Shown: piece after piece, positions 12,001 to 18,500 of the stretch | How positions within the stretch are numbered: the stretch's first letter is position 1 | How the letters are laid out: every line of letters begins with the position of its first letter | Assembly (NCBI RefSeq): GCF_900091605.1 | Contig: NZ_FMCQ01000002.1 | Coordinates: 186,001-250,000 of the forward strand | DNA: 64,000 bases | Direction: 5' to 3' | Source: Micromonospora tulbaghiae | GTDB lineage: Bacteria; Actinomycetota; Actinomycetes; Mycobacteriales; Micromonosporaceae | Notes under the pieces: generated by a model | Told to the model about the DNA's origin: nothing | Database searches by the model: none | What the model saw: only the letters and a program-made list of their open reading frames with translations | Position numbers and translations under genes: made by a program

Positions 12001-12316
12001 CCAGCGCGAAGTTGTAGGCCGAGCCGCCCAGAGCCAGCGCGATGTTGCCGCCGGCCGGCACGTTCTTGGTGATCCCGACCTGGTACTGCTGGAACGCGTC
12101 CATCGCCGGGCCGGACAGGCTCCCGGCCAGCCCGTAGCCGAGGTTGGCGGTGGCGCCCATCCCGTTGAGGACGGTGCTGCTGAGCGCGTACAACTCGTCG
12201 CCCATGGCCCGCAGTGCGGCGGGGTCGGCCTTCGGGTACTCCTCGCCGACGGCGACGAGGATCAGGTCGTACGCCCACTGCCACTGCGGGTCGTTGGGGA
12301 TGTGGAAGTCGGGCAT
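1..12316 (-). CDS. giant WXG100-like multidomain T7SS effector, 3' end outside window
   Basis: One reading frame stays open from an ATG at 12316 to the left edge (at least 4105 codons); I read the same frame at 12316, 9296, 6833, 4502 and 2. The first ~100 residues resemble the WXG100-like N-terminus of large actinobacterial polymorphic toxins, followed by hydrophobic helices to ~residue 290. Residues ~310-860 are low complexity: GGQT-type repeats, then Ser/Thr/Pro-rich. HEVMH at residues 1007-1011 and HEIGHFLGLRD from residue 1828 are zinc-protease motifs; the second fits the metzincin pattern HExxHxxGxxD, and both are followed by a Met-turn-like stretch. Residues ~1160-1530 resemble a MurG/GT-B glycosyltransferase. 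An Asp/Ser-rich stretch lies near 2600-2660 and a Glu/Arg/Gln-rich coiled coil near 3735-3870. The C-terminal (possibly toxic) end is not visible. It is the last visible gene of the minus-strand operon, 26 bp after the WXG-like gene. Confidence 0.85.
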   Translation of the reverse strand, partial: MPDFHIPNDPQWQWAYDLILVAVGEEYPKADPAALRAMGDELYALSSTVLNGMGATANLGYGLAGSLSGPAMDAFQQYQVGITKNVPAGGNIALALGGSAYNFALDSENTQYNIVIAAFTQVVEIAIALASGFGAAAVPALIKIGQEIVGALISLFRQRLRNVLMRLAWEAFQEGLEELWQSAAAQVTQIIEGNRKSLDYKDLAMAFAGGAFIGAGVSGVQMIGGKFFPKINNNVLSREGLSALAETLFEGLFTMMVGGGGFNPWATMSSSMIGGMAHHYATVVGQSYGPGAAAGAPPPTIETNNLTTTAPTPPPTAVDGPPVPPPAGSSAGPGSQGGGPGPQPSGGPVAGGGGQGPGQGDAGSQGPAQQGSGNQGPGSQGTGQGSAAPGTQPSGGQTTGGQTPGGQTAGGHAPGSQTADGQIAGGQTPGSQTDGGQPAGGQTAGGQTAGGQTADGPSSSSPTADGQTGGGQVRDGSQDGAQNGSTSPNGSTSPNDAGGPSPSGHGTAGQGADGDSRGVGGAAPGSGLVAGGEVTTPRADSTGTPNGTPAGSGTGTPTTGTPAAVADVTAPYGGGLPGFDAPTPSSGPTDLDTPAPVTSPTATPGPAAVPASSPSQPAGAATTTGDPAPSTVTPSAAASSAGTPATVMPGPAAPTTTAPTTVTASTDTPSTSPPSTSSPTSAPSTGTSTTSTSTTGTPPSAPTTTGQPAAPPPAVVGAVEAPPPPLAPVEGISVDGPAVVPSPSTDSHADTTSTPQPAVAAPGPLTSTAVDTATADVPSGVPVEADDRGTGADRTGAPQADAVDTTPTPDGPTPTGQHDTAGPTPGGLQSVQAPLAVADLPAPTRTGPSPQFRQAKASAEPKRLRTERYVPWKDTVVPGTHLLRGEITTIDFTTREFTADGRDYRSFDVHLDLVSKNDRMSPEELRGFADAVRRTVDEMVNGRYTLPDGRLLHIDLVVDTPPWRDGMTRDWQADPRRNPPVEVTSETGVSTDQHRWNTGDRLPVMVHEVMHYLGAKEGHQAPEHLFTTAGRPGVMGLDVDTLPASSEQATTSAGPTGYLTAVDLATIHDTALTAGPVRDLPVPQTPHDQTPDPRPNPQIPSRAPAPPPPPGMPGMLPPPPPPGMRPPPGVPPPPPAGPTTQAVDLTPTDLSPATLRSRAPRPVPTPVGQKLNEKYDVVHVVDQGSPGLGHQAATIAMLDGLAATGYRGTVVLTYPGNKTPYYAAQLGRQEEFETPAGSYDLFHREWTGHRGGMDVVMRPQGPPGTREEAWKTTDWPGAPRAKAWQVARQQEFRDKKVREQNHTQSLRLDEVGSRPLPAGNVLTVLPAVDVPKNDDGSERTAERKQEWFQQAWAGPLRDAAGGRDHDVVTLQPFLWDQFPRQVRSTTGTVQAELDETSTGVPAYRRPPPADPPPARDVITTTGIPGADDLAALVDDDATDVVLVYYGDTPDTPPHQAVVDRLAAARPDRPTVVLVLGNGERGFTTSNADVHVAALPRVTPEQMAGLQDRATLVVTEGANTWQESLAAGKPTLSVTGTAGDTRPWEHEPAPVRNDSAGSGHDLLVNASEYLRSGGDPATVRDFVQDDDGGVRTYFDGWRDALGRTGSDQVDQALATVTGLPLDPDARPRTDTAPGAPPVDNTLRVPGVPPPRLAAPKTRDEIDRARAAQHDTAPRRVANTSAYDVIDRGPHPDTRVPDVVARSYEQAGLPLPADDRPRPRLDAVDNRIAYDHRVLDLDGRRVQDLTVRVFLDARDDTAAAARPDVETRVRDAVDRIYNQGFRIGADQLNVTVEFTTRPSEAHATVALHGTPSPTTQTSWSTHSSDMDLAHEIGHFLGLRDEYPVAGRALDGTFVKGDNSLMATTTPGQDPRLLARNVNRIAGQRSDVLSPDRGGLPPRTVPVRFEPVRVAGGRNARFDELTRHTREVGPGNYRQETADLREDGAPIGFVVNSMLPADDVDQIPEVVRAVTEGLDPGTTVVFVFGVNTTAEVPDLAFREAVARAARLAEGLDVPVAVNGYAVGTKNGKFPYGRTRNQVLRDPDTVAAIQGLAQGGPDGGARRYPYVSIQDFDRGARTTADGTHVFDRVDRETRFDPDATGPQDEPPARPLMISGGYRVGDTEDLIRRTRERLERRARDHRARIDDLTAHGGPGSGKELGIERQKLTAVQEGLARLDTQAGRDAFVRDFTTAVDEDMRSRDRQATVHPMLPYSPEPNLFVDGLLTLGRPDVRFGDAGAEFLLLAESLHQAYGEELAVAHGAATPADLPADVLTVDVQVESQNNRHPDRDLAFMTDFVGAATPTDLSRLAADFAVGNFLPQSHAVPTNVNRQLFYTEGTGFKEYRADLRKPAVAAPKPFAAPTQVAPGSQTWQQTLTPQQLRQLGAQPHNRYLTAVSLPAPGAAPAPAVPPAVDPDLDPARPARTVGLPNSQRLVAAHLLATSDDSGTVQQEFAAATAVADRGGLGRQPGSLYDTIAAELPGDDADDLRIRTLRAGRDAMSLDEAAAMRQRNPYDNGHFVRAVLAPDPGPQRRDTPIDDAERRRVANAHDVVEFAAARGTQVHLIVYDDPAGPPRDHPVVGARPRARLELLRTIDPSGHVTYARHVPPSSTPASDTDSDSDSGGFDLFGGDDDYGGFGDGFADHDSDRDGDSDRSDDGLVTSAPADDPATRSTADDTTTAEETAAVETTTGEDTAGGTSSATGTTAALPSPDAVRRSLPSYLRESRTLGLAEQLRATENAALGTALRTLDPGLSDDVVAAVEADSRDDVDQFLGEGRPYPVTIGGRPAELRVTAVLDWDALTVDRAHDDPRKVTAKTRENLTHTLRHNRDRHVEPKVTLTAMPGVVIGIGGSVPTAPTVEYTVAHKDTYTSTTTVKVTGLTEVTVPIRFVARLVRPGRPAAEPVETSGSVALAVHTGLRTGDATAPAAADRTLDAAVPDRFGVESVRSRPADPGATFFDQVEAILAEDGMADLVRIGAPGRPVMQKLLSDATFSGSLPAMVVTDPANVHDGWVRSGSLPRAARGGWRRLFPGRARQVEVRLVARRVEEVERVDGLTHVDTSALGSEGTSAAATKRPWGLWGLAGAGVDVAPLSLVVGPRVGGGRERGTTQTIAERTGGKQTVTGTAPGVRYRVEYGVQVRVLGRAPRMLSGAVDALQWTTGDRLPGTALDPDGREWRGRRGADRTHFAPARVEQGESFGGAYLTRVGDRSLYETVADAVRSVPGHERFRLATRDEMLRHFGDEQLADGLTPELQAALTRSTDLRTQLSPDQLRHLADRIVGPGLKIPLIRIGTFHDHVTVVTIRGSLGDVSDGDLLDHDKIGTAAKRTARSTVTSARDDSRSAELSLEPRILGPLGQAASTLLGGPRAALTWGTTDESAVTGGQSTESDHGPSLDDDGKPTGVRLREFAATLDLTVSTRSTVRVNQAGRQLSLGAYGRDVPTVVATSEQRPRTHRLDVRMLVPETRVSRQRPAAEPGPVPRDVETMAYPPPLSRMTGGPHDLDGRRVESFVGADRLQEAVVETLREAGRDDVYAVEDGLISTVVADELSPERLTGDAELFSRPLALSNLWHGRRAADARADVRVRLRPANPTVLDGAEFARVKRTFASGTARKTTNARAIELSVSGTGVASVSGPVADHGGSTGRPGGAVILSVTPWRRAWGRISERSVSGVSKLRLGGGRAERELLVRVDVEAEVVAEARHDSNLRPLGRWPGSPARRAGRWLTLPGAVVMRMTPAELKRLQDRDRARRHGTAEVRLQLEHAERAGTLRADQDEQRDRMAREQATERGNLLRRQHTEQRDARAYVDRVHRDRAVDAAARQLVDDSFAALQGRHRRELGELTAAHDTATQELLAAQEQERATQAEHQQRERDLVREAQQRQDEDAAGPGTPAHAAQPEFRPGPRRSLGIGGVTTHIDLTDRIPHLRRALARESSEDLAQAILPSTRDRGPNDPIRGLGSTGFLGAAHLHLADALNGGRSETVRLERRFRGATYHVTLTAEPVGEPSFTGIDLVDELSVTDRAVVGEAQIRTTSRTAAQVTLTGRAQGTETDRADGDATRTTGHGPASGTVAAGLTGTAALGNQATKSTERTGRTYEQSLTVSGPVPTYRG

Positions 12317-12342
12317 GTCCTACCGGGGCGCGGGTGGGTGGC

Positions 12343-13239
12343 TCAGGCGCCGGGGATGATCGGGGTGGGCGTGCCGTCGGGCGCGTAGCTCAGGTACAGC
12401 GGCTGGTAGCCGGGCACGGTCGGGTCCACGGCCGGGTTCTCCTTGACGACGAAGAACCGGCCCTGTCCGGGATCGATCGTCGTGCCGTCCGGAGTGGTGA
12501 CGGGTGTACCGGTCAGCGGGGTGATCGAGTCGTAGAGGTTCGCGTCCACCCGGGTGCTGCCGTCCTCGAACGGGTTGAGTGCTATCAGCCGGTACTCCTC
12601 GGGCAGCGGCCGGCCGCCGACGTGCGCGGTCGCGTACTCCGGCTGCACGAAGTAGGACGAGATGGCCGGCAGGGCGGCGGTGGCCGGGATGAGCGGCTCG
12701 GCGGGCCGGACCGACCGCAGCGGCGTGCCCTGCTGCTGCGGGAGGAGCCGGGCCTGCTCGGTGACCGGCTCACCGGCCGGCTCGCTGACCGCCAGCTTGC
12801 GGGACAGCAGATGGCGCCGGCGCGGCTCACCCTCCGCGGTGGGCTCCAGCACCCGGCCCGTGACCGCTGCCCGCGTCGCGTACGTGGGGCCGTCCAGGCG
12901 GTCGAAGTCCTTGGCCATCTTCCGGCTGACGTCCAGGGCGGCCTCGTCCGCCTCCCGGTACGCCCGGCCGCTCTCCGTGAGGCCCTGGGCGGTGTAGTGC
13001 AGGGTGCCCTTGACGCCGCCGATGATCGCTTCGAGGTTGTCCAGGCCCTCCAGGAACTTGGTCGAGAACTGCTCGCCCATGTCGTCGTCGCCCCAGGCGT
13101 TGGCGTACCGGGCGCGCAGGGCGGTCAACTGGGTGAGGTAGGACTCGTAGAGCTGCACGTGCGACTCGTATGCCCTGCCGAGCCCTTCCACGCCGTCCGG
13201 GTCGACCCACAGCCGCCCGCCGGGATTGTTGCTGATCAT
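12343..13239 (-). CDS. WXG100-like T7SS protein with extended C-terminus
   Basis: This 298-residue protein begins with a ~120-residue helical hairpin. A WGD tripeptide sits at the turn where WXG100 proteins carry WxG, and YREAD after the second helix fits the T7SS export signal YxxxD/E. The remaining ~170 residues are longer than a normal WXG100 protein and have no domain I recognise. The start overlaps the stop of the upstream YbaB-like gene (ATGA), and the giant effector starts 26 bp downstream. It is therefore probably the secretion partner or chaperone of that effector. The role is inferred from position. Confidence 0.75.
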   Translation of the reverse strand: MISNNPGGRLWVDPDGVEGLGRAYESHVQLYESYLTQLTALRARYANAWGDDDMGEQFSTKFLEGLDNLEAIIGGVKGTLHYTAQGLTESGRAYREADEAALDVSRKMAKDFDRLDGPTYATRAAVTGRVLEPTAEGEPRRRHLLSRKLAVSEPAGEPVTEQARLLPQQQGTPLRSVRPAEPLIPATAALPAISSYFVQPEYATAHVGGRPLPEEYRLIALNPFEDGSTRVDANLYDSITPLTGTPVTTPDGTTIDPGQGRFFVVKENPAVDPTVPGYQPLYLSYAPDGTPTPIIPGA

Positions 13240-13646
13240 TCGGGCCCCCGGGTCAGGAGTTCCCGCACGCTCGTCACCATGCGGGGTTCCTTGGGCAGGA
13301 ACGCGTCGGCCCCGGCCTGGCCCCGGACCAGCTTGTGGGCGTCGAGGCCGTCCGGCAGCACCGGCGCCAGCACCTCGGCCGCCTGGTTCATGACCTGTTC
13401 CTTGGCGTCGGCGTAGGTCTCCAGGATGAGCCGGGTCAGGTCGGCGGTGGTGAGCCGCTTGTGGGCGCCGGAGGGGAACTGGATGTCGGTCAGCACGCCG
13501 TTCTGGCCGACCGTGACGCTCACCTCGCGTCGCGGTGACGTCGCGGTGGCCGAGAGCGCGCTCATCCGGGCCTGCATCTCGGCGAGGCTGTTGCGCTGCC
13601 GCTCGTACTCCTGGAACAGACCTTCGATGCGCTCGCTGTAGTTCAC
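13236..13646 (-). CDS. YbaB/EbfC-family protein at head of effector operon
   Basis: 136 residues: an N-terminal helix rich in Glu, Arg and Gln, then a beta-rich segment (VSVTVGQNGVLTDIQF) and a C-terminal helix. This is the layout of the small YbaB/EbfC nucleoid-associated family. Members of this family often sit inside actinobacterial T7SS loci, where their job is unknown; DNA binding is only a family-level expectation. It is the first gene of the minus-strand operon and is coupled to the next gene by an ATGA overlap. A second YbaB-like protein lies at 32659-32979 in the plus-strand operon. Confidence 0.75.
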   Translation of the reverse strand: MNYSERIEGLFQEYERQRNSLAEMQARMSALSATATSPRREVSVTVGQNGVLTDIQFPSGAHKRLTTADLTRLILETYADAKEQVMNQAAEVLAPVLPDGLDAHKLVRGQAGADAFLPKEPRMVTSVRELLTRGPE

Positions 13647-13898
13647 GACGGACCACTCCCTCGACGTCGCGGTCCAGTGAAGACGCCGCCCCGGTCGCGC
13701 CGGAACTCCGGCCGGGGATCAGTGCATGAAAGTGCAACCACTCTTCCCGGGCTGTCGGCCGGCGCCGCCCGTTCCGGGGGCGCGGCCGTGCAATGTTGGG
13801 TGACGTTCGGACATGGTGGCGCGACCGGGTTGCCGCGGGGCACGGCCGCGGATCAACACTCTTCCCTGCCACCTTTCCCTGACATGAGGAGTCCGGCC
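13647..13898. promoter_or_regulatory. divergent promoter region of the T7SS locus
   Basis: This 252-bp gap separates the minus-strand effector operon from the plus-strand secretion operon and must hold both promoters. The 10-mer CACTCTTCCC occurs at 13739-13748 and again at 13857-13866. AGTGCA occurs twice at 13721-13736. I see no convincing -35/-10 pair in either direction. Confidence 0.5.
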
Positions 13899-14219
13899 GT
13901 GACGATGCCGATCGTCAGCACCACCGAAGAGGGTATGCAGCGGGCTGCCCAGGAGTTCTCCGACAAGGCCACCGAATTCACCGGCCAGCTGCGCGCGGTC
14001 AACGGGCAGATGGCCATCCTGATCTCCTCCTGGACCGGCCAGGCGTCGCAGGGCTTCAACCAGGCCATGGACAACTGGGAGAACGCCTTCCAGCGGGTGA
14101 TCAACGAGCTGCTCAACATGCTCGAGGTCATGGGTGTCACCACCAAGGGCTACCAGACGGCCGAGGACGAGGCGTCGAGCGTGGCCAACTCCTTCGGCGC
14201 GGCCCTGCCGGGCATCTGA
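13899..14219 (+). CDS. WXG100 family protein (EsxA/EsxB-like)
   Basis: 106 residues from a GTG start that has GAGGAG 7 nt upstream; an ATG two codons later (13905) is less well spaced. The protein is a helical hairpin with WTG at the turn (WxG motif). YQTAE in the C-terminal part fits the YxxxD/E export signal. WXG100 proteins are exported as dimers through the EccC-EccD-EccB channel. The next gene encodes another WXG100 protein, so the two probably form a heterodimer. It is the first gene of the plus-strand secretion operon. Confidence 0.9.
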   Translation: MTMPIVSTTEEGMQRAAQEFSDKATEFTGQLRAVNGQMAILISSWTGQASQGFNQAMDNWENAFQRVINELLNMLEVMGVTTKGYQTAEDEASSVANSFGAALPGI

Positions 14220-14256
14220 GCCGCACCCCGACCCCCGATCTCCCGAGAGGACTGAC

Positions 14257-14559
14257 ATGTCCAACTACACCTTCGACTTCGTGCAGGCAGACGCCGTGCT
14301 GACCGACATGAACCGCATCAACGGCCAGATCCAGTCGTCGCTGGAGGAGATGGAGCGCACCGTCGAGGCGAGCCTCGCCCAGTGGACCGGTGCCGCCCAG
14401 GAGCAGTACAAGGTCTCGAAGCTGGCCTGGAACCAGGCGGCCGACTCGATGGTCGGCTACCTGGAGCAGGCCCGCCAGACTCTGCTGCAGATCTCCGACA
14501 ACTACGGCACCACCGAGCAGCGTCACGCCATGATCTGGAACGACGTCCGAGGCGGCTGA
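14257..14559 (+). CDS. WXG100 family protein, second of pair
   Basis: 100 residues, the usual WXG100 length, with QWTGAAQ at the hairpin turn and YGTTE near the C-terminus as the YxxxE export signal. A good ribosome binding site (GAGAGGA) precedes the ATG. It lies 37 bp after the first WXG100 gene and is its likely dimer partner. The 135 bp after it holds no gene I can support. Confidence 0.92.
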   Translation: MSNYTFDFVQADAVLTDMNRINGQIQSSLEEMERTVEASLAQWTGAAQEQYKVSKLAWNQAADSMVGYLEQARQTLLQISDNYGTTEQRHAMIWNDVRGG

Positions 14560-14694
14560 TCCGCTCGACGGCCGCCGTGGACGCGGCGTGGCGGCCTACC
14601 ACGTTGTCCGTCCCCGGCCCGGTGAGCTCGACGACCCGGGCCGCTGGGGTCTGCGCCTTCGTTCCGCCGTCGACATTCGAGTGGAGTGAGTTCC

Positions 14695-15531
14695 TTGGCC
14701 ACCATTGACTGGGGATATCCCAACGACAAAGCCATCAGCGCGATGGACGCCTACGGCATGGGTGACGACTTCCTCAAGAAGCCGGACGGCACCGTGCAGG
14801 CGGCGTACGACTCATGGATGGCCTTCTACAACAAGCACCAGAACAGCCGCACCGGGGTGAACTTCGAGAAGTGGAAGGACGAGGTCCGCGCGGAGCATCC
14901 GGAGTGGATCGAGGCCCGCGACTGGTACGACAAGAACATCCTCGACACCGACGGCTGGAAGAACCTCGTCAAGACCTACAAGGACAACATCACCGACCCG
15001 TCGAACGTGAAGCCGCCCGCGTTCACCGACCAGTCCGACTGGATCGACGAGGAGATCTCGACCGACTCGGGCTTCAAACCGCCGGCAGTCAACCCGACGT
15101 TCAAGGGTGACACCGCCTCGACCAGCGGCGTGGCGGTCAACACCGCCGCGCTGAAGTGGTTCGCCGAGCACGTGCTGGGCAGCATCACCGGGGCCGGGAA
15201 GATCCTGCTCACCACGGCCGACCAGGTGGGCGCGATCGACCCGCGTCCCGGCGCCTTCGCCCGGGCCGAGGTGCTGCGGCAGGCGATCGTCGGGGCGACG
15301 GCCCAGGACGGCGGCGTCAAGGGCGACATGAAGGACATGCTCGTCAACATGGACACCGCCCTGCTCGCGGTGCAGGCCGCCCTGCTGAAGATGGCCGCGG
15401 AGTACGAGAACCTCGAAGAGCTCAACGCCCTCACCACCGACAAGCTCAGCGAGATCATGGGCGACTCCTTCACGGGCCTGGAGAACCTGAAGACCTACGG
15501 CCAGAAGATCGTCAAGACCGACGGAAACTGA
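14695..15531 (+). CDS. unknown T7SS-locus protein
   Basis: 278 residues if translation starts at TTG 14695 (MATIDWGYPND), which has GGAGTGAG a few bases upstream. A GTG at 14686 would add three residues but overlaps that ribosome binding site. I do not recognise the family. The first ~100 residues are hydrophilic and rich in Trp, Tyr, Asp and Lys. The second half (~residues 150-278) is helical and begins with a small-residue stretch. It has no signal peptide and no clear membrane segment. Sitting between the WXG100 pair and the WXG-headed Pro/Gly protein, it is probably a secreted substrate or chaperone of this system. Confidence 0.7.
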   Translation: MATIDWGYPNDKAISAMDAYGMGDDFLKKPDGTVQAAYDSWMAFYNKHQNSRTGVNFEKWKDEVRAEHPEWIEARDWYDKNILDTDGWKNLVKTYKDNITDPSNVKPPAFTDQSDWIDEEISTDSGFKPPAVNPTFKGDTASTSGVAVNTAALKWFAEHVLGSITGAGKILLTTADQVGAIDPRPGAFARAEVLRQAIVGATAQDGGVKGDMKDMLVNMDTALLAVQAALLKMAAEYENLEELNALTTDKLSEIMGDSFTGLENLKTYGQKIVKTDGN

Positions 15532-15573
15532 CGCGGGCGAACAGGTCTCGCCGCTCGCGAAGAGGGACAGGGC

Positions 15574-18500
15574 ATGGGCAACGGTCTCGGTGACAGCAAG
15601 CTCGACGGGTGGAACGACCCCGCGGAGGAGGCGGCCACCTTCCCACCGAAGGTGGTCCCCGTCAGCGACCTGTACGACTACCAGACCTGGGCGAAGGAGA
15701 CCCGGGGCTGGCGGAAGCTGGAGGCCGCGGTGAACGGCGGCGCCGCGCTGACCACCGAGAGCGGGCGGGACCACGCCGAAACGCTGGTGAGCGTCCGGTC
15801 CGTCGTCGAGACCGCGCAGGCCTTCCAGGCGACCCAGGACCTGCTGATCTGGCTCGAACAGACCATCCGTACCGCTGTCACCTCGATGGTCGGCGACGAC
15901 AAGGCGTGGAAGGGGCCGGCGGCCAACGGGTTCCGCGACAAGATGAACTACTACGCCGACCTGCTCGGCAAGCAGGCAGAGCACCTGGCCGGCGGCGCAA
16001 TCCCGGACTCCACCACGGCGGCCAACAGCATCAATTCCTCGACCAACCGCAACTCGCTGCCGTCGCAGCTCTACGACGCCGCCAACCACCTGTCCTGGGC
16101 CCAGCAGACGATCAGCTACCTGGACCGCGCCTGGGCGTCGATCGCCTCGAACAACGGCGTCGGCAGCGGCAGCGGCCCGGTGCCGATCAGCGGCACCGAG
16201 TACGAGAAGCCGATGGCCCAGCAGATGTCCGAGGTCGTCCACACGGTCGCCGAGCAGTACAAGATGACCACCGACAAGGCGGGGACGTCCGGGGTCACCA
16301 TGCCCACGCCCAGCGTCACCACGCCGACGATGCCGAACTTCACGACGCCGAACCTCACGACGCCGAACCTCACGACCCCGCCGACGGTCCCCCCGCCGGT
16401 GTTCACCACGCCCGCCGTCGGTGGCGTCACCACTCCACCCGTCAACGCGCCGCCGAACATCACGGTGCCCACGATCACCCCGCCGAACCTGTCCGGTATC
16501 GGCGGCCCGGGCCTCGGCCAGGGTCCGGGGACCATCACCCCGCCGTCGTTCTCGGGACCCGGTGCGATCGGCGGTCCCACACCCGGCGGCGGCAGCGGGC
16601 TGCCCGGCTTCGACGCGCCGGGCATCAACGGGCCGGGGGGCGTGGGCTTCCCCGGCGGTGGGGGCCAACCGGGAGGTGGCGGCCTACCGGGCGGTGGCGG
16701 CGTGCCGGGTGGGTTCGTCCCCGGTGTGGTTCCGCCGGGCATCAAGCCGCCGGGCTCGGCCAACCTCGGCGGCGGCGCGGGCGGCGCCGGTTCGGTCAAG
16801 CCGCCGTCGTTCTCCGGACCGGGTGAGGTGGGCGGCCTGAAGCCCGGGGCGGGCACAGGCGCAGGCATCGGCAGACCGGGCGGCGGGTTCACCGCGCCGG
16901 GCGTCCCCGGCTTCGGCTCGCCCGGCGGCGCCGGCCCCGGCGCGGGCGGTAGCCCGAGCCTGCCGGAGAAGCCGGACGCGAACGGGCTGCTCGGCAACAG
17001 CGACGACTTCGCCCCCGGCGCCGTCGGCGGTGTGGACATCCCGGCCGCCCCCGGTGGCGCCGTGCCCGGTGGCGGTGGCTTCCAGTCACCGATGATGCCG
17101 GGCATGCCCGGCGCGGGCGCTCCCGGCGCCGGTGCCGGTGGTGGATCCGGCGTCCCCGAGGCGCCTGACGCCAAGGGCCTGGTGGAGGGCGACGAGGCGG
17201 ACTGGCGGTCACCCGGGTTCGACGGTGTGCAGGTCCCCGGCGCGCCGGCCGGCGCCTCGTCCGGCGGTGCGGGGCTCGGTGCGGGCATGCCGCCCATGCC
17301 CGGCATGCCGGGGCCCGCGGGCGGCGCGAACAATCCCGGTGGGACCGAGTCGCCCGACGCCCGGGGACTCGTCAGCGGCGATCCTGAGACCTGGGGACCG
17401 GTGGGCGTGGACGCGGGCGTACCGGACGGGTCGGGCGGTGCGCCGGCCGGTGGTGACGGGCTCGGCGTCGACGGCCCGCAGATCCCGGCCGCCCCGCCCG
17501 TGGCTCCGGGCGTCGGCGTCGACTCGCCGGTGGCGGCGCCGGCCGGCCCCGCCATGCCGATGATGCCCGGAGCGCCGGGTGCGCCGGGCGCCGGTGCGGG
17601 CACGCCCGGCGGCGGTGTGCCGGACGCGCCCGACGCCTCCGGGCTGATCCAGGCCGACCTCGACGACTGGCGCCCGTCGACCCCCGACACCGGCACACCG
17701 CAGGCGCCGACCGGAGCGGACGCGGGCGGTGTCGGGCTGGGGGAGCCGGCCCACTCCGCGCCGGTCGTGCCGCCGAGCACCGGTGCGACGCCGCCGACGG
17801 CCGGTGTGGTGCCACCGATCGCCGGCCCGCCGGGCGGCAACGCGCCGGCCGGGACCACACCCCGGACCGCGCCCGACGCGTCCGGCCTGATCCGGCCGGA
17901 CGAGGCCGACTGGACCCCGGCCGGACCGGGGGACGGCGCGCCGGAGACGGGCGGCGGCACGGCGGCCGGTGGCGCGGGACTCGACGGCTCCGCACCGGTC
18001 GCCGGTGTGCCCGGCCCGCAGCCGGGGCCGGGCGACGCCACGGCGGGCGGCGGCACGGGCCCCGACGGTTCCGCGCCGGTCACCGGCGTGCCGGGCTCGC
18101 AACCGGGTCCGGACGGTCCGCCCGCCGGCCCGGGTCCGGGCGCGCCGGAGGCCGCCGCCGAGGAACCGGCCGCGCCGGAGGTTCCGGCAGCGCCCGTGTC
18201 CACCATCGGCGGTACGTCGCCGGGTGTGCCCGTACCCGAGGTGATCGCACCGCCGACGGCGGTGGAGGTGCCGACCGTGGTCGACCTGTCCCCGGCGGTG
18301 GAACCGCCGCCGCGGGCCGAGCCGCCCGCGGCCGTCGCGCCGCCCACGGCTGTTGCGCCGCCTCCGGCCGTCGCGCCGCCTCCAGCCCTCGCGGAGCCGG
18401 CGGTCGGCGGTGTCGTGGCGGCTCCGGTGATCGTGGGCCAGCCGGGCCTGCCCGCCCAATCCGGCCCGGTGCCGAACCCACCCGCCCAGGCAACCGCGCC

